From NCBI GenBank assembly GCA_029891385.1, contig CM057230.1:51501414-51565413 (forward strand): a stretch of DNA of 64,000 bases, in the 5' to 3' direction. The position numbers were made by a program, and so were the translations under genes. The notes beneath the pieces are model-generated. The model worked only from the letters and a program-made list of their open reading frames with translations. It was not told the DNA's origin and ran no database searches. This document shows positions 25,074 to 37,439 of the stretch, one piece after another. This DNA is from Erythroxylum novogranatense. Its lineage: Eukaryota > Streptophyta > Magnoliopsida > Malpighiales > Erythroxylaceae. Positions within the stretch are counted from its first letter, which is position 1. Each line of letters starts with the position of its first letter.

Positions 25074-26149
25074 GCAGATTGGTGCAATTAATTCTCTGTT
25101 TTCCTTTTTAGACAGCGTAAGTTTTGTATTCATCCAATAAAACCTACCTAGCTAATAAAAGTGGAAATTTGCTTTCAAATGACCAAAGAAAGGCAAAAGT
25201 TAAAGGGCAATGAGAGTGGGTGGCGTGTACAGATCTAGTAAACGTTGTACGCTCCTAGACGCTAACGGTTAGAATTGCGTTACCTGGCTGCAATTGAACG
25301 AGCAGGAGGAGGGTACTTGTGCAGGCCAATTGAATCGTTAATCTTAAAGTCAATTCAGAATAGTTTCTTTTATTTATTTTTCTTAGTTTTAGTGTAGTCT
25401 TATACAATACAAGTGATGGAATGTGTTGTAAATAATTTGATTTTTTGGATTTCTAAAATTAAGATGACAAGAGGATGCCGGAAATAATCTTTAGTGCGTG
25501 TACTTCGACGCTTGAATTAAATGTAAAGATCAGAAGGCTGATAAAAGATTTGAGCCAACGGAATTATACAAGAGTAGAGTTTTTCAAAACAGTTGTTTTT
25601 TTTTTCTTGTTTCATACCTAGATATTGAGAAAGTCGTGGTCACATGCATTAATGTTAACTACTTTCAGATATTTATTCATTAATAAATATTAAAATTTTA
25701 TAATATTTTATTAAAGTGAATAGTTAAATAAATAAAATTTTATTTATAAGCTAATACTTTCTTTTAATATATTTTAAATTATTATTTGATTTTATTTCTT
25801 TAAAATTAAAATCTAAACTAACTATAAAATCAAATTAAATTATTTATAATAATTATTAGTAACTAATATCAAGTAATCAAATAATATCTTTAATTAATGA
25901 TAAATCATATTACAATAGAAAATGATAAACACAAAATAAATTTTGTTTTAAAATTTTCATAAGTTATGTAACTGGAAGAATTTAAATGAAAAATAGACAT
26001 TTTAAATTAAAATTAAAAATAAAAATCATAGTAAAAATTAAAGGCCATTTGAATTTCTTAATATAGGGTTAATTCATATGTCTTGGTTGATACGTATAGA
26101 TCAGAAACACTGACCAATAGAAATCATGTGCTACGAGGAACCTAGTCTG
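25074..26149. other. Non-coding AT-rich stretch
   Basis: No gene, RNA or element recognised. 25,640-26,060 is extremely AT-rich. 25,090-25,350 is less skewed and may be old unique sequence. Confidence 0.5.
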
Positions 26150-26400
26150 TTTTTGTGTCCTTAATAACCAGAATCAAGCATAGAATAGGTAATTCATGTA
26201 ATAACGCTTTGTCATTTACAGGTAGAGTACAATTGATCAATGTTGTATTAAATTCATTGCACATAGATTGGGCAGCTTATATTAGTCTTGTTACATCTCT
26301 AATTAAGACTGTAGAGAAACTGTTTAGGAATTTCTTATGAGTGGGCTCCCCAATTGTCCTTACATGGCTAAAGTCTCGTGGAAAGTTCCATGTCAGCCTA
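26150..26400 (+). pseudogene. L1-type LINE relic, RT C-terminal part
   Basis: A 61-codon frame (26155-26340) reads RIKHRIGNSCNNALSFTGRV, QLINVVLNSLHIDW and EKLFRNFL, matching the plant L1 region just after the RT (W-x-K-x-LSxAGR-x-QLI...FLW). After a stop it goes on as MAKVSWKVPCQP, the W-x-VCxP block that precedes GGLGI. The match stops at about 26400, where a sequence starting CCCTGTGTTTAGTTCC begins. A likely continuation of the same LINE is at 37440-38050. Confidence 0.75.
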
Positions 26401-26417
26401 ACCCTGTGTTTAGTTCC

Positions 26418-27361
26418 TGAAGTGAATCACACGTTAATACAGCACTTAAAAACACAATAGAATGCACGAGAAGGGGGTTGAATTGTATTCCCTTTTGAAT
26501 ATCTTTTAAATTACTTGTTAGAATTAAGATTCTTTATGTAATTTTATTAATCCCGATTGATCAAACTTTTCAATGCTAAGTATATGAATAGTGAATAAAG
26601 ATCAACTTTGAAACTAAAAGTGAGATAGAGAGTAGAGTAGTAGACACGCAGATTTATCCTGCTCACCCCAAACCGGGCTACGCCCAATCCTCGAGTTTCT
26701 TCCGAGATTTCACTATCTCTTCAAACGTTATAAGATTCTTTCACGAGCCTCTTCAGTCTCTCTACAACTAGTATTCTTTCACACTTAGCCTCTGCAGCTA
26801 TCTGCATAACTTTTCTTTTCGAAAATATTTGAACACTCTTATTACGGTATGATAGTGTTCAATAATTCGCACTTAATCGCTTTTAAAGGTAATTTTTCTC
26901 AAAACAATGAAGCACTTCATTTTCGACTTTCGACTTGTATTTATAGCCTTCGCCTCTAATCGCTTGATTCTTGAATCTTGAATCTTTAAAGAAACGGTTA
27001 ATCACCGAGTTCAGAATTAACTCGAACCGACTCTTCGTCTGCTTTTTTTATCGCTGCGTCTGCGTCACGTCTGCTTCTCGCTTGTATCTACATTTGCGTC
27101 TGCGTCTTTTATTGTCTTGTGTCATCAAGGCGTCATGTTGACTTTTTACTTTGACAAACTTCGCCGTGTTTTGATTTGTCGTGTAAGTGCTCAGATCCGA
27201 CTTTTTCAACTTAGTCTATGTCAACTTCGCTCAGATCGCCATCTTCGCTCTGCCTCCTAATTCGCTCAGATATCGCCTCGGATCGTTTTTTTTCTTGTTT
27301 TGATCTCACTATGTTTGTTATACATCAAAATCATTTTATGTAAAGTCATTTTGACTTAACA
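26418..27361 (-). repeat. 3' LTR of the Sirevirus-like element
   Basis: Plus-strand ends are TGAAGTGAATCACAC and TGACTTAACA. Shares nearly all sequence with 34810-35807. The main differences are in a region rich in GCGTCT words (27035-27260). Confidence 0.93.
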
Positions 27362-27375
27362 ATCTCCCCTTTTGA
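27362..27375 (-). other. Polypurine tract of the Sirevirus-like element
   Basis: On the minus strand, TCAAAAGGGGAGAT directly precedes the LTR start TGTTAAGTC. Confidence 0.85.
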
Positions 27376-27559
27376 ATATAACAAATTACATACAAGAAAA
27401 GAAAACAAAACAAAACAACAAAAACTTATCTTCTTCCCTGTCTTCGTCATTGTGGTCACACCTTCTTCATCCGAACATCCTCTCTCTTCTCGATTATTTT
27501 CTTCTTTTCTGCTCTCCCCTATTTGTTATAATCAAAATGATTATCGATTCTCGTTCTTC

Positions 27560-30159
27560 AGCAGCTCGCTATCATCTTCTTTAGATCATTCACCGCCTCC
27601 TTCATGTCATTGAGTTCACCACGTAATTCATCGACTTCATTTGACGAAGAGGCTTGATCCGTCACGATGGAGGAGCGAAAGGAATTGTAATAGTATAGGC
27701 ATCGAGGATGGAGTGTAGTCTTCATTAATCTCAAAAGTCGGTGGACGAATGAATGTCAGCAGCTTCAGAAGATTTAGATCAAAAGGAACCGCAAGATCAA
27801 CAATCGCCTTCCTCGCAGGATAGGGCATGTTCTTCGATAGATGATGTATTAGACAAAGGGCTAATACGAAGAACTATCGAACAAGGAACTCAATAATGTT
27901 CTGTTTTTATACTTCCCCATCGGACAGCCTTCCGCAGATTTATATGGTCGCAGCCGCTTGATCTGGATCTTGTGCGGGAATGCATGCTTCATCAATTTTT
28001 CGCACTTCTTCGCAATCGATCATGCGACGGATCATCATCAACATTATCTTCGTGAAATAATTTTGACTTTCCTTTGTAAAATCTTTTGGACACCTTGGTT
28101 GAATATCCGAACAACCTTTATCTCTGTGTTCTCTGTGATTGGGAACATAGTACACGGTGGGCGGTGGACGCCTTGAGGATATGGCAAATGATCAAGAAGC
28201 CTCAAGGTATCGTAAAAGACTTCTCTTTTCATTTAGTAACCGCCACGTGATACCATTAATCAACATAGGTTGCACTGAGCTACTATTTTCTTCACCGGTT
28301 CAACACCGATTATAATATCATTGCTCGATTGGTAATAACTTCTACCAATTTGATTTCCACCTATATTTCCTCAAGACTTTCGGTAGTTATATACCTTCGA
28401 CTTGGTTCATCATCACCAAATCTGCATCGCAGCTTGCTTCGTCAGGTTCCTTAGAAGTCTCCCGAACCGCCATTCTTCCGCTGGTTCCTCCTTTATAATG
28501 CCAGTGTCTCATGAACCGTGCTTTCATCCATCGGTTCTTCTTGTTGAGCACTAGAATTTCTTGAATTGTACAATGCTCGGTTTACGCTTTTAACTTGAAT
28601 AAGACGTTAGCTTTTACGTTTGTAGACTAACGCCCTCGCTAGCTGAGATGCTCTTCTTTTGACTAACCTTCTTAGTCTTTTTCTCTGCTTCAGTTAGTTT
28701 TGTTGATTTCTTCACAAGAAATTTTCCTTTAACAGATGTTGCTTTTCTCTTCCTCTCAGTCTCTTTAGATCTTCTGGTCGTATCCTCTTCCAGAATAGAG
28801 ACTAAGGATCTTGTGGCTTTGGCTGCACAAGATTTAGAAGTTTCTTCTCGCCTTTGTTCTCTGGCAATCTTCTCTTCCTGTTGCCTCAGAGTCCTGATTT
28901 TTGGAGATCTCTTGGCTTTCTTCACAACTTCACTCAAGAGACTTTCTCCTTGTCTCTTTGGCACACTTTGCTTTGCCCTCTGAGATTGACTTTCTGCGAC
29001 AAGAGGACTCGCCATTTTCATGAAAGGTCTCCCTAGCACTCTCCTTAATTCGGCAGTAGGCGATTTGATACTTACAGGCGATTGAGAACTTGAGATGAGT
29101 CTTCTTCAATATACGCCCCCTCGCCTTGGTTTCTTTGAAGAACCGGCGTGATCTTTGTCTCATCAGATTCGCACCCATTCGCGAATAGTATGAGCATCAA
29201 TCTTGCTCTTCATCGAAGCAGTTAATCTTATCCCTTGTGCATTTAACATCGATTCCATAAAGATCCTCGTCAAAATCATATCATAAGGATAATGGAAGTT
29301 TCCTTTAACGCCTTAACCATATAGGAAAGATTTAGAAGGGTAGATCTATAGGATTTCGATTGAGAAGAAAGAATGTACATTGTTCGCCTAAAGTAGTCAC
29401 CAAATGCCTTGAACCAACTCTAGGAAGAATGCAATTGAACAGATTGCATGCGTAACCTTAGCCTTTGGAATCGATTTGATGTCTTCCTTTCTCTTGAATC
29501 ATTTGTGCCATAGAGCCGCCTCTTGACATCTTCTTCTTTCATTCCAATCGAGGACATCCATCCGGTCTTGGTAGACAGCTTTTCACCAACGGATGGGCAA
29601 TCGCCATTTTCCTTATCAAACTTTTGTGACAATAATCGATATTCTATCCACAGAGGATACAATAGTGTCTTCTATCGACGAGCGCTCTTTCGTAACTCAT
29701 ATACCTCATTTATATAGACAGTTCTTGTATCTCGAAAGAAGTTCTTCCAGCCGGCTTTTATAATCTCGGGTTCTACATCCATGCCGCCTCCCTTAGTGAT
29801 TCAAAGTTCACAAGTCTTCCATAAATCATTGCCGCTTTCATTGTATAGAGCGAAAGATTATCTTCTTGGAAAGCTTTTGAGTGAGAAGATTTTGAGAGAA
29901 TTGGTAAAGTAGAAATGAACCGTCAGGAGATGATGAAAGGACTGCTATAATATCATCTTCAGTCTACTTATAGGGTTATGGACTGATGGATTCTCGAATC
30001 ATTAAGAACCTCGAGTTTATCAGATATTTCCCTCCAAAAATCTTCCTTGTGAGAAAAGTTACCAGTCAGAACTCACTTTGTATAACGTCGTTAGTTTCTC
30101 ACGTTATTTTAGCCTAACCGCCATTTAACATCACCATATTGAGATTGCGTCTTATCTTC
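27560..30159 (-). pseudogene. Envelope-like third region of the Sirevirus-like element
   Basis: Lies between RNase H and the 3' LTR, where SIRE/Maximus elements carry an extra, often called envelope-like, gene. Minus-strand pieces in order: 29900-29700 with KAAMIYGRLVNFESL and an AGW-x-F block; frame 29662-29420 with PLWIEYRLLSQKF; frames 29178-28930 and 29039-28614, very rich in K, R, E and S (KKAKRSPKIRTLRQQEEKIA...); 27828-27637; and an end near 27640-27565 reading VDELRGELNDMKEAVNDLKK, a short coiled coil before a stop. Several stops and frame changes. Position and composition fit an envelope-like gene; no membrane segment or signal peptide is evident, so a true envelope role is unproven. 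Confidence 0.55.
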
Positions 30160-31720
30160 AAAACGTTCTTCACTCAAGGGTTTAGTGAAGATGTCCGCCC
30201 GTCAAGCTCGTTTCAACGAACTTTAGAAGCACCACCTTTACGTGAACGTAGTCTCTCGTGAAATGATGTCGACTTCTATATGCTTTACTCGAATGTCAAT
30301 TGGATTCTTTGATAGGTTTATTGACTGGTGTTGTCGCAATAAATTGGAATCTCCTCCTCCTTAACTCAATAGTCTTCAAGTCGATACTTAATCCACGGCG
30401 CTCGTGAACAAAGAATCTTCGGCGGATATGTATTCTCCTTCAGGTTGATAGAGCAATTGAGCTTTGTCTCTTGCTTGACCAGAGACTAGATTTCCTCAAG
30501 AAAGTGACATCCTCCACTTGTGCTCTTTCTTTCGATTCTATCTCCGCATAGTCCGCATCACAAGATCCGATTAACTTTGAAATCTTTACCTTTCTCAAAC
30601 ATTAAGCAAAGATCAGTAGTACCTGCGAGATATCTCAAAATTCTTTTAACAGCAGTAAAATGAGACTCTCTAGGATCGGCTTAAAATCTTGCACACAAGC
30701 ATACACTGAACATAATATCAGGTCTACTTGTCAGAAGATACAATAAAGAATGATCATCCTCTATATAGGGTTTGATCCACCTTCTTACCAAGTTCGTCTT
30801 TCGACAAAAGGTTTGAAGGATGCATCGGAGTTGCCATTGGCTTCACATTATTCATGTCAAACTTATTCAGCAACTCTTTCACATACTTCACATTGATGAA
30901 TGAAGATCTTCTCTTTAGTCCGCTTAACTTGCAACCCAAGAAAGAACTTTAATTCACCCATCATACTCATTTCAAATTCTCTTTTATTAGTCTCTCAAAC
31001 TTTAAACACAACTCTTTTGTAGTAGCACCAAAGATAATATCATCAACGAGATCCGTACTAAGATAAAATCATTCGAAAACTCTTTCTAAAGAGCGCCTTA
31101 TCAACTTGACCTCTCTCAAACCATTTTCTATTAAGAAGGTACTCAGACGATCATACCAAGCTCTAGGGGCTTGCTTTAGGCCGTATAAGGCTTTGTGAAG
31201 TCTATAGACATAACTGGATTTTAACATCTTCAAAGCCGGGAGGTTGTTTCACATAGACTTCTTCGCCTATAAAGCCATTCGAAATGCACTCTTAACATCC
31301 ATCTAAAACAACTTTATATCGTGACAGATTGCATATGCCAACAAAATCCTTATAGCTTCAAGTCTCGCCATCTTGGAGCATATGTTTCGTTGTAGTCTAT
31401 TCCTTCTTGCGATTGTAACCTTGTGCTACTAATATGGCCTTATTACGACTCACTCTTCCCGATTCGCCTAACTTATTCTTGAAGACCCATCTTGTTCCTA
31501 TAATGGATTTCTTAGGAGGTTTTGGAACTAAGGACCGACGTTATTCCTTGTGAATTGGTTCACTCTTCTTGCATGGCTAACACCCAAGCTTCGCTTGAAG
31601 AGCTTCCTCAACCTTCTTAGGTTCTACTTCGAGATAAAAGCTACATTAGCTTCGTCGTGCGAATCTGGACCTTGTCCTAACTCCTTCGAGGTCTCACCGA
31701 TAATTAACTCTTCCGGATGA
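30160..31720 (-). pseudogene. pol: reverse transcriptase and RNase H (Sirevirus-like)
   Basis: Minus strand, many frame breaks. Near 31620-31560: KKVEEALQ, the start of the copia RT region. Near 31260-31220: [13 protein letters not shown]. Near 31055-31035: VDDIIFGATTKE, the catalytic YVDD motif with its start changed. Frame 30939-30754 gives FINVKYVKELLNKFDM, ATPMHPSN and VDQTLYRG. RNase H follows: a DADYGGDRIERKSTSGGC-like word near 30440, then HIEV and ADIFTKPLSEERF near 30205-30170. Gene order and words are copia-specific. Inactive. Confidence 0.85.
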
Positions 31721-31750
31721 GAACTTTATACTTCCAATCTCGCCTTAGTT

Positions 31751-33115
31751 CTATAGTTTCGGAATATCTTCAATCTTATTCTCATGGGTGTCTGACGAGG
31801 GAGTTTCTGAGGCATCATCTAGGTTCTTTGAAGGACCTTCAATCTCCATGTCATCTTCCTTATGGGTTTGAGAACTATCATCAATTTTGATATGGATCAT
31901 CTCTTCAACAATCTTTGAAGTTAGGTTGTAAACTCGAAATGCCTTAGACGATAATGAGTAACCTATAAATATTCCTGGATAGGTCTTTGAATCGAATTTA
32001 TCCAACAGCTCTCTCGTATTCAGAATGGAACATTTGCACCCGAATGGATGAAAGTAGGATATGCTTGGTCTTATTCCATTCCATAACTCGTAAGGAGTTT
32101 TCTTCAACATAGGTCGCAACAAGATCCTATTCTGAATATAGCATCAGTATTCACGACTTCGCCTGAAATACTTAGGAAGATTCGTCTCACATAGCATAGT
32201 CCTTGCCATCTCTTGAATCGTCTTATTCTTTCTCTCAACAACTCCATTCTGTTGTGGAGTTCTAGGGGCCGAGAAGTTGTGGAAAATTCCATTCTCCTCA
32301 CAGAAAACTCTAAACTTCTCATTCTCAAATTCTCCGCCATGATCACTCCTGATACTAGCTATAGACATTCCTTTTTCATTCTGTAACTTTCTGGATAGAG
32401 TTCTAAAGTACTTAAAAGACTCATCTTTGTGTGATAAAAACAATATCCAACAAAATCGAGTAAAATCATCAACAATGACAAGTCCATATTTCTTTCTGCC
32501 AAGACTTAATGTCCTTGTAGGACCAAACAAATCCATATGTAATAGTTCTAAAGGTCTTGAAGAAGTTACAAAATTTTTAGAAGAGAAAGTGGTTTTAACC
32601 TGTTTTCCTTTCAAACAATTTTCACAGAAAAATTCTTTGTCAAAACTTATTTTTGGTAAACCTCTTACCAAATCATGTTTTACCAATTTTGAAATATGTT
32701 TCAAAGAGACATGACCTAGCTTTTTATGCCAGATTAGTCTTTCTTCTTCAGAAGATAGAAAACATGAGATATTTTGACTTTGAAAATCTTCTAAGTTGAT
32801 TTTGTAAAGGTTGTTTCTTCTCTTGGCAGAGAAAAGTATAGACCCATCTTTGTTTCTGACTTCACAAAGATTTTGATTGAATGTAACTATAAAACCAGAA
32901 TCACACAACTGACTCACTAATCAAGTTATGCTTTAGACCATCAACAAGCAGTATTTATGCATGCAAAGGAATCTTTACCTATTTTCCCGATTCCAATGAT
33001 TTTGCCCTGCTGGTTGTCTCCGAAAGTTACTGATCCTCCCTTCTTATACTGAAGGTCTAGGAACATAGACCTTCTTCCCATCATGTGTCGCGAGCATCCA
33101 CCGCCTAAATACTAA
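31751..33115 (-). pseudogene. pol: protease and integrase (Sirevirus-like)
   Basis: Protease remnant near 33110-33000: LDSGCSRHMMGRRSMF then GGSVTFGDNQQGKIIGIGKI. Frame 32917-32144 (257 aa): GAG-pre-integrase and zinc motif (WHKKLGHVSLKHI...CENCLKGK), then the catalytic triad in LLHMDLFGP (D), SIRSDHGGEFENEKF (D) and TPQQNGVVERKNKT (E). The frame breaks at about 32140 and continues at 32122-31751 with KKTPYELWNGIRPSISYFHP, FIGYSLSSKAFRVYN and an acidic, serine-rich linker. This integrase core is the best preserved part of the element. Confidence 0.92.
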
Positions 33116-33267
33116 TGGTGCTTGCCATCTTCCAAGGAAGGATATCTGCAGGAGAAACTATTTTATTTCTTGGTACCTAAATTTTCTTGGGTCCTTTATG
33201 GTTAGTAGTATGCACGTGATATGATCTTTGATGCATATTACTCGGACGTTGATTAAAATATGTTATC

Positions 33268-34776
33268 CTATTTCTTCCTTTTGAGAGACAAATTTATTAC
33301 GAGACCGAGTATTGTTTCGATAAACCCTAATCCAGTCTTATCATTAGGATGTCTACATTTTCCTAGCATATCATTCATTTTCTTTGTACTCTCTGTGAAA
33401 GTAACTAGATCAACTGATAGATTCTTGATCCTCAGTTTGAGTTGATTAATCTCATCGATCCGCTCTACAAGTTTCCTTTTAACTTCTAACTCCTTTTTAA
33501 GCAAATATTTTCTCTCTATTTTCTCAAGATTTCTAATATTCTCTGATACTTTTTCTTCAACGACTTGTCTGTTTGTAATAGCATGATAATCTTCTAACAG
33601 ATTACAATATGCATCATGCAAATTTTAGTGAGTCGGATTTTACCTCCTCATCACTATCTTCCTCGGCCATTAGGCAAATGTTTGCATGTTCGATGACTCT
33701 GAGCTCATGATCGATTCAAATGAATCTAGGTCCTCCCATGTTGCCATCATGCTTTTCTTGCCTTCTCTACTCTTCTTGGGTTTCTTCTTGAGAGTAGGGC
33801 ATTGGACTTGTAGTGTCCAGTGATTGCACTCGTAACAAATGATAGAAGACTTTTACGCTTAGCTTCATCTTTTCCATTCTTTCCAATGTCCGTTACTACG
33901 GGCTTCTTCTTCCATATCGCCTTATCTTTACGAAATGAAAGATAATTCGTCATCTTCATCACTCGATTACGAATCGATTGGCTAGAGTTGTCATCCTTTG
34001 ATTCTTCAATTTTCAATGCTTTTGATGACTTCCTCCTTCTCTCGAGTCTTATGATTCTTTTGTCCGACCTTGATCTTATTGACTTCTCTCGCTTGGGCTT
34101 ATCTTCACGTTGAGTTCAACTTCATGAATCTTTAAGGATCCCAAAGAACTCATCTAGCTTTAATATGCTCAAGTCTTTGACTTCTTACCTTCTTAGTAAC
34201 TTTTGGTCTCCATCTCTTAGGAAGACTTTTTAGAATCTTGCGAACGTGATCTTGATTATTGTATGTCCTTCCAAGAGCTTTCAATCCATTGATAATTGTT
34301 TGAAATCTTCCAAACATTTGATCAATAGATTCTTCATCTTCCATCCTGAAAAGTTCATATTGATGTACAAGAATACTTATCTTGGATTCCTTAACTTGAC
34401 TTGTGCCTTCATGAGCAATGGACAATGTGTCCCACATTTCTTTTGCTGTGTCGCAACCATGCACTTTTTCGTACTCGCTTCTACTTAGGGCACACGTTAA
34501 GAAAAATTTCGCCTTTGAATTCAGTTGTATTCTTGCTTTCTGATCAACCGTCCATCTGCTTCGTGGAATAGAACTACCTTCGTCATCTACAGGTGTATAG
34601 GGTCCGTTCTCTATTACGTCCCAAAGGTTTACATGTGTAGATTCGATGAATAACCGCATCCTATCTTTCCAGTAATGATAGTCTTCTCCATTGAATGCTG
34701 GAGGTCTAGTGATTGAGGCTCCTTCAGCGATGTATACATGTGACTCCGCCATTATCTTTAATCCACACTTTGCCAA
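33268..34776 (-). pseudogene. gag of the Sirevirus-like element
   Basis: Starts at 34776 (MAKCGLKIM; a second ATG 8 codons on fits family starts) and is open for 208 aa: RPPAFNGEDYHYWKDRMRLF, NLWDVIENGP, KAKFFLTCALSRSEYEKVHG, AKEMWDTLSIAHEGTSQVKE, the copia gag core (UBN2 type). 34016-33747 has basic residues and a broken zinc knuckle (C-x-x-x, then GHYKS). 33621-33268 is charged and coiled-coil-like (NLEKIERKYLLKKELEVKRK) ending near DKTGLGF, characteristic of this lineage. Stops and shifts separate the three pieces. Confidence 0.88.
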
Positions 34777-34786
34777 AGTGATTCTT

Positions 34787-34807
34787 GGATACCAAGCTCT
34801 GATACCA
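34787..34807 (-). other. Primer binding site (iMet) of the Sirevirus-like element
   Basis: On the minus strand TGGTATCAGAGCTTGGTATC starts two bases after the 5' LTR end. The first 12 bases match the plant initiator Met primer site exactly. Confidence 0.9.
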
Positions 34808-34809
34808 AT

Positions 34810-35807
34810 TGAAGTGAATCACACGTTAATACAGCACTTAAAAATATAATAGAATGCACGAGAAGGGGGGGTTGAATTGTGTATTCCCCTTTTTGAATAT
34901 CTTTTAGAATTACTTGTTAGAATTAAGATTCCTTACAGAATTCTTATTAATCCTGATTGATCAAACTTTTCAATGCTAAGTATATGAATAGTGAATAAAG
35001 ATCAACTTTGAAACTAAAAGTGAGATAGAGAGTGAGAGTAGTAGACACGCAGATTTATCCCGGTTCACCCTAAACCGTGGACTACGTCCGATCCTCGAGT
35101 TTCTTCCGAGATTTCTCTTCAAACGTTACAAGATTCTTTCACGAGCCTCTTGTGTCTCTACAACCAAGATTCTTTCACACTTAGCCTCTGCAGTTATTTG
35201 TACAACTTTTCTTTCGAAAAATATTTGAGCACTCTATGTATGGATAGCGTTCAACTAATTCGCACTTAATCGCTTTTAAGCTTTGTGTAATTTTTCTCAA
35301 AACAATGAAGCACTTCAGTTTTCGACTTCGACTTGTATTTATAGCCTTCGTCTCTAACTGCTTCTTGATTCTTGAATCTTGAATCTTTAAAGAAACGATT
35401 AATCAGTTGAGTTCTGTAACTAACTCGAACTGACTCTTGCGTCTGTTTCTTTTCTGCGTCTGCGTCTGCGTCTGCTTTTGTTTCTGCGTCTGTATCTACA
35501 TTTGCGTCTGCGTCTTTTATTGTCTTGTGTCATCTGCGTCTGTGTTGACTTTTTACTTTGACAAACTTCGTCTGTGTTTTGATTTGTCTGCAATGCGCTC
35601 AGATCGACTTTTTCAACTTAGTGCAGGTCAACTTCGTCTCAGATACGCCATCTTCGCCTGCATCTCGAATTAAATCAGATACGCCATCTTCGTCTGCCTC
35701 CGAATTAAATCAGATACGTCTGTATCGTTTTGTTTTTCTTGTTTTTGATCTCACTATGTTTGTTATACATCAAAATCATTTTTATGTAAAGTCATTTTGA
35801 CTTAACA
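34810..35807 (-). repeat. 5' LTR of the Sirevirus-like element
   Basis: Partner of 26418-27361. Contains a TCTGCG/TCTGTG microsatellite-like tract (35432-35545), better preserved here than in the other LTR. Confidence 0.93.
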
Positions 35808-37370
35808 GTTCCTGTCCCTGTTAGTGGAGACAGGAACGGGGATAGAAAAAACCTGTCTCTAGAAACGTTTGGTTCCTGTCTTCAAAGTTTTGTCCACTAT
35901 CTTCGGTGGACGGGGACAAGGACTTTTGTCCCTTCCAAAAAGAGAGGATAGGGACACGTTGTCCCTGTCTCCGACACATACCACAACCCATTTTTACATT
36001 TCTGTCCAACTCCTTCAGCCTATTCTTCCTCGACTCCTCCTCGTCATTGCCACGGATCGCGACCACCACAACCTCCTTCGTTCTCACGATTACAGTCTTC
36101 AGCTTTCCCTCTCGCACGCTGCCCTTCTTCCCCAAGACGTTCGTCTCTCCAGTGTGAAGTAAGTATTTGATTGTATGGTGGAAAAATGTCGGTCTTCCTT
36201 GCTTGGCCGACACCCTGATTGCCCAAACGTGCCGTACATTGTCGTCTTCTTCTACTCTCTCCCTCTTTATGATTCATTTTTTGTGGTTGACCCGATGACC
36301 CACTTTTTTGCCGGATCAAGCTACCCATGCCCACTGGGTTTTTTAATTGACTTCATGTGTTGGATTTGCTTTCTGGAAGAAAGGGTTTGGTTGGGAGGTT
36401 GATTCAGTTCGCAGTGTTTTGATGATGCAAGATTGAATGTGGGGATTTGGTTGGGGATTTGTATATGGATCTGTGTTGGGATTTTGTTGTATGCAAAATT
36501 GGTAAGAATAATGTGTATGTATTGTGTCATTGTGGTTGGATAGCTGTTGAAAGTCCCTAACCAGTAACATTGGAAGTGTCGAAGAGGGTTAAATTGATAT
36601 GGAAAATTTTGGATGAATGAATAAAAATGTCTGAGAAAATGTTGCATGAATTTTAGTCGACTACTTGAACATGTTATCTACCAGACTTTTGAGTGATATA
36701 TGGTTCTGATTTATATACATGTTATTCATTCATTACTTCAACAGAAATGGTGTTTGAGTAATATCAGTCATTGAACAAGGTGTTTCTTACATATGGCTAT
36801 TTGATTCTTAAAATTTTAATAAGTGCATTGGTCACTTATCTGAAACTGTTGTATTGGTTGATGCTTGCAAATGCAAAACACTTAACCTGTTTCTTTTGTT
36901 TCTGTGTAGGAATTATTGGTTGTTGTTGATCGGTTAGAGGTTGCAATTATCTCCAAAGAGTTGCTGAAGTTTCTGTTGAAAGGTATTTCCTATATTCTGA
37001 ATTTAATCATCTGCTTGAATTGTAAATCAGAAAAACCCTTGTATTGTTGCCTCAACTAATGTGGTCCATCATGCTATAGGAGTAACAACATGAACAATAG
37101 CTCAGCAACCTATTTAAGCCTTTTAGTTGAGTAATATTGAAGGGGACATTTGAACATGAATGCATATAAATGGCTGAGAAATTGTGTCATGTTATCATTC
37201 GAGTACCAAAACATGTAATAAATCAAACTTCTAAGTTGTAATCGGTTCTGTTTTTCATTCATTACTTGAGCAGAAATTGTGTTTGACCAATATCAGTTTA
37301 GTTTGGGCAATTGAATTGTATCTATTCATTGAATAAGGTGTTTATGCCATATGCCAATTGGAGGTGTTTA
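35808..37370. other. Unassigned insert between two LINE relic pieces, with subterminal repeats and a duplication
   Basis: Joined to 26401-26417 across the Sirevirus, this begins TAACCCTGTGTTTAGTTCCTG. Its first 170 bases are packed with GTCCC/GGGAC and TTCCTGTC words, including GTTCCTGTC paired with GACAGGAAC (35808-35837). That resembles the end of a plant DNA transposon (PIF/Harbinger-like GTTTGGTT start with a TAA target), but I find no matching far end and no transposase. 36600-36860 and 37130-37360 share several blocks (CATTCATTACTT, AACATGT, AACAAGGTGTTT-like), an old duplication. Confidence 0.4.
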
Positions 37371-37439
37371 GGACAATATCTGGCCAGAAAATTTTTACCA
37401 AATTTTCTTAATTAGACAAAACTAGAACAAAATTCCCAA

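Larger units (their letters stand above)
26418..35807 (-). mobile_element. Sirevirus-like Ty1/copia retrotransposon
   Basis: Complete 9.4-kb element on the minus strand with LTRs 26418-27361 and 34810-35807 and a perfect 5-bp target duplication GTTCC (26413-26417 and 35808-35812). The iMet primer site and polypurine tract are both read on the minus strand. Gene order on the minus strand: gag (34776 to about 33270), protease/integrase (about 33115-31751), RT/RNase H (about 31720-30160), then an extra 2.6-kb region with an envelope-like frame. Copia order plus a third region and a long coiled gag point to the SIRE/Maximus lineage. All frames are interrupted. Confidence 0.93.

Noticed and set aside
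28044..29178. Lysine/arginine-rich minus-strand frames as a separate nuclear protein gene
   Set aside because: They lie between RNase H and the 3' LTR of the Sirevirus-like element and are best explained as its third region.
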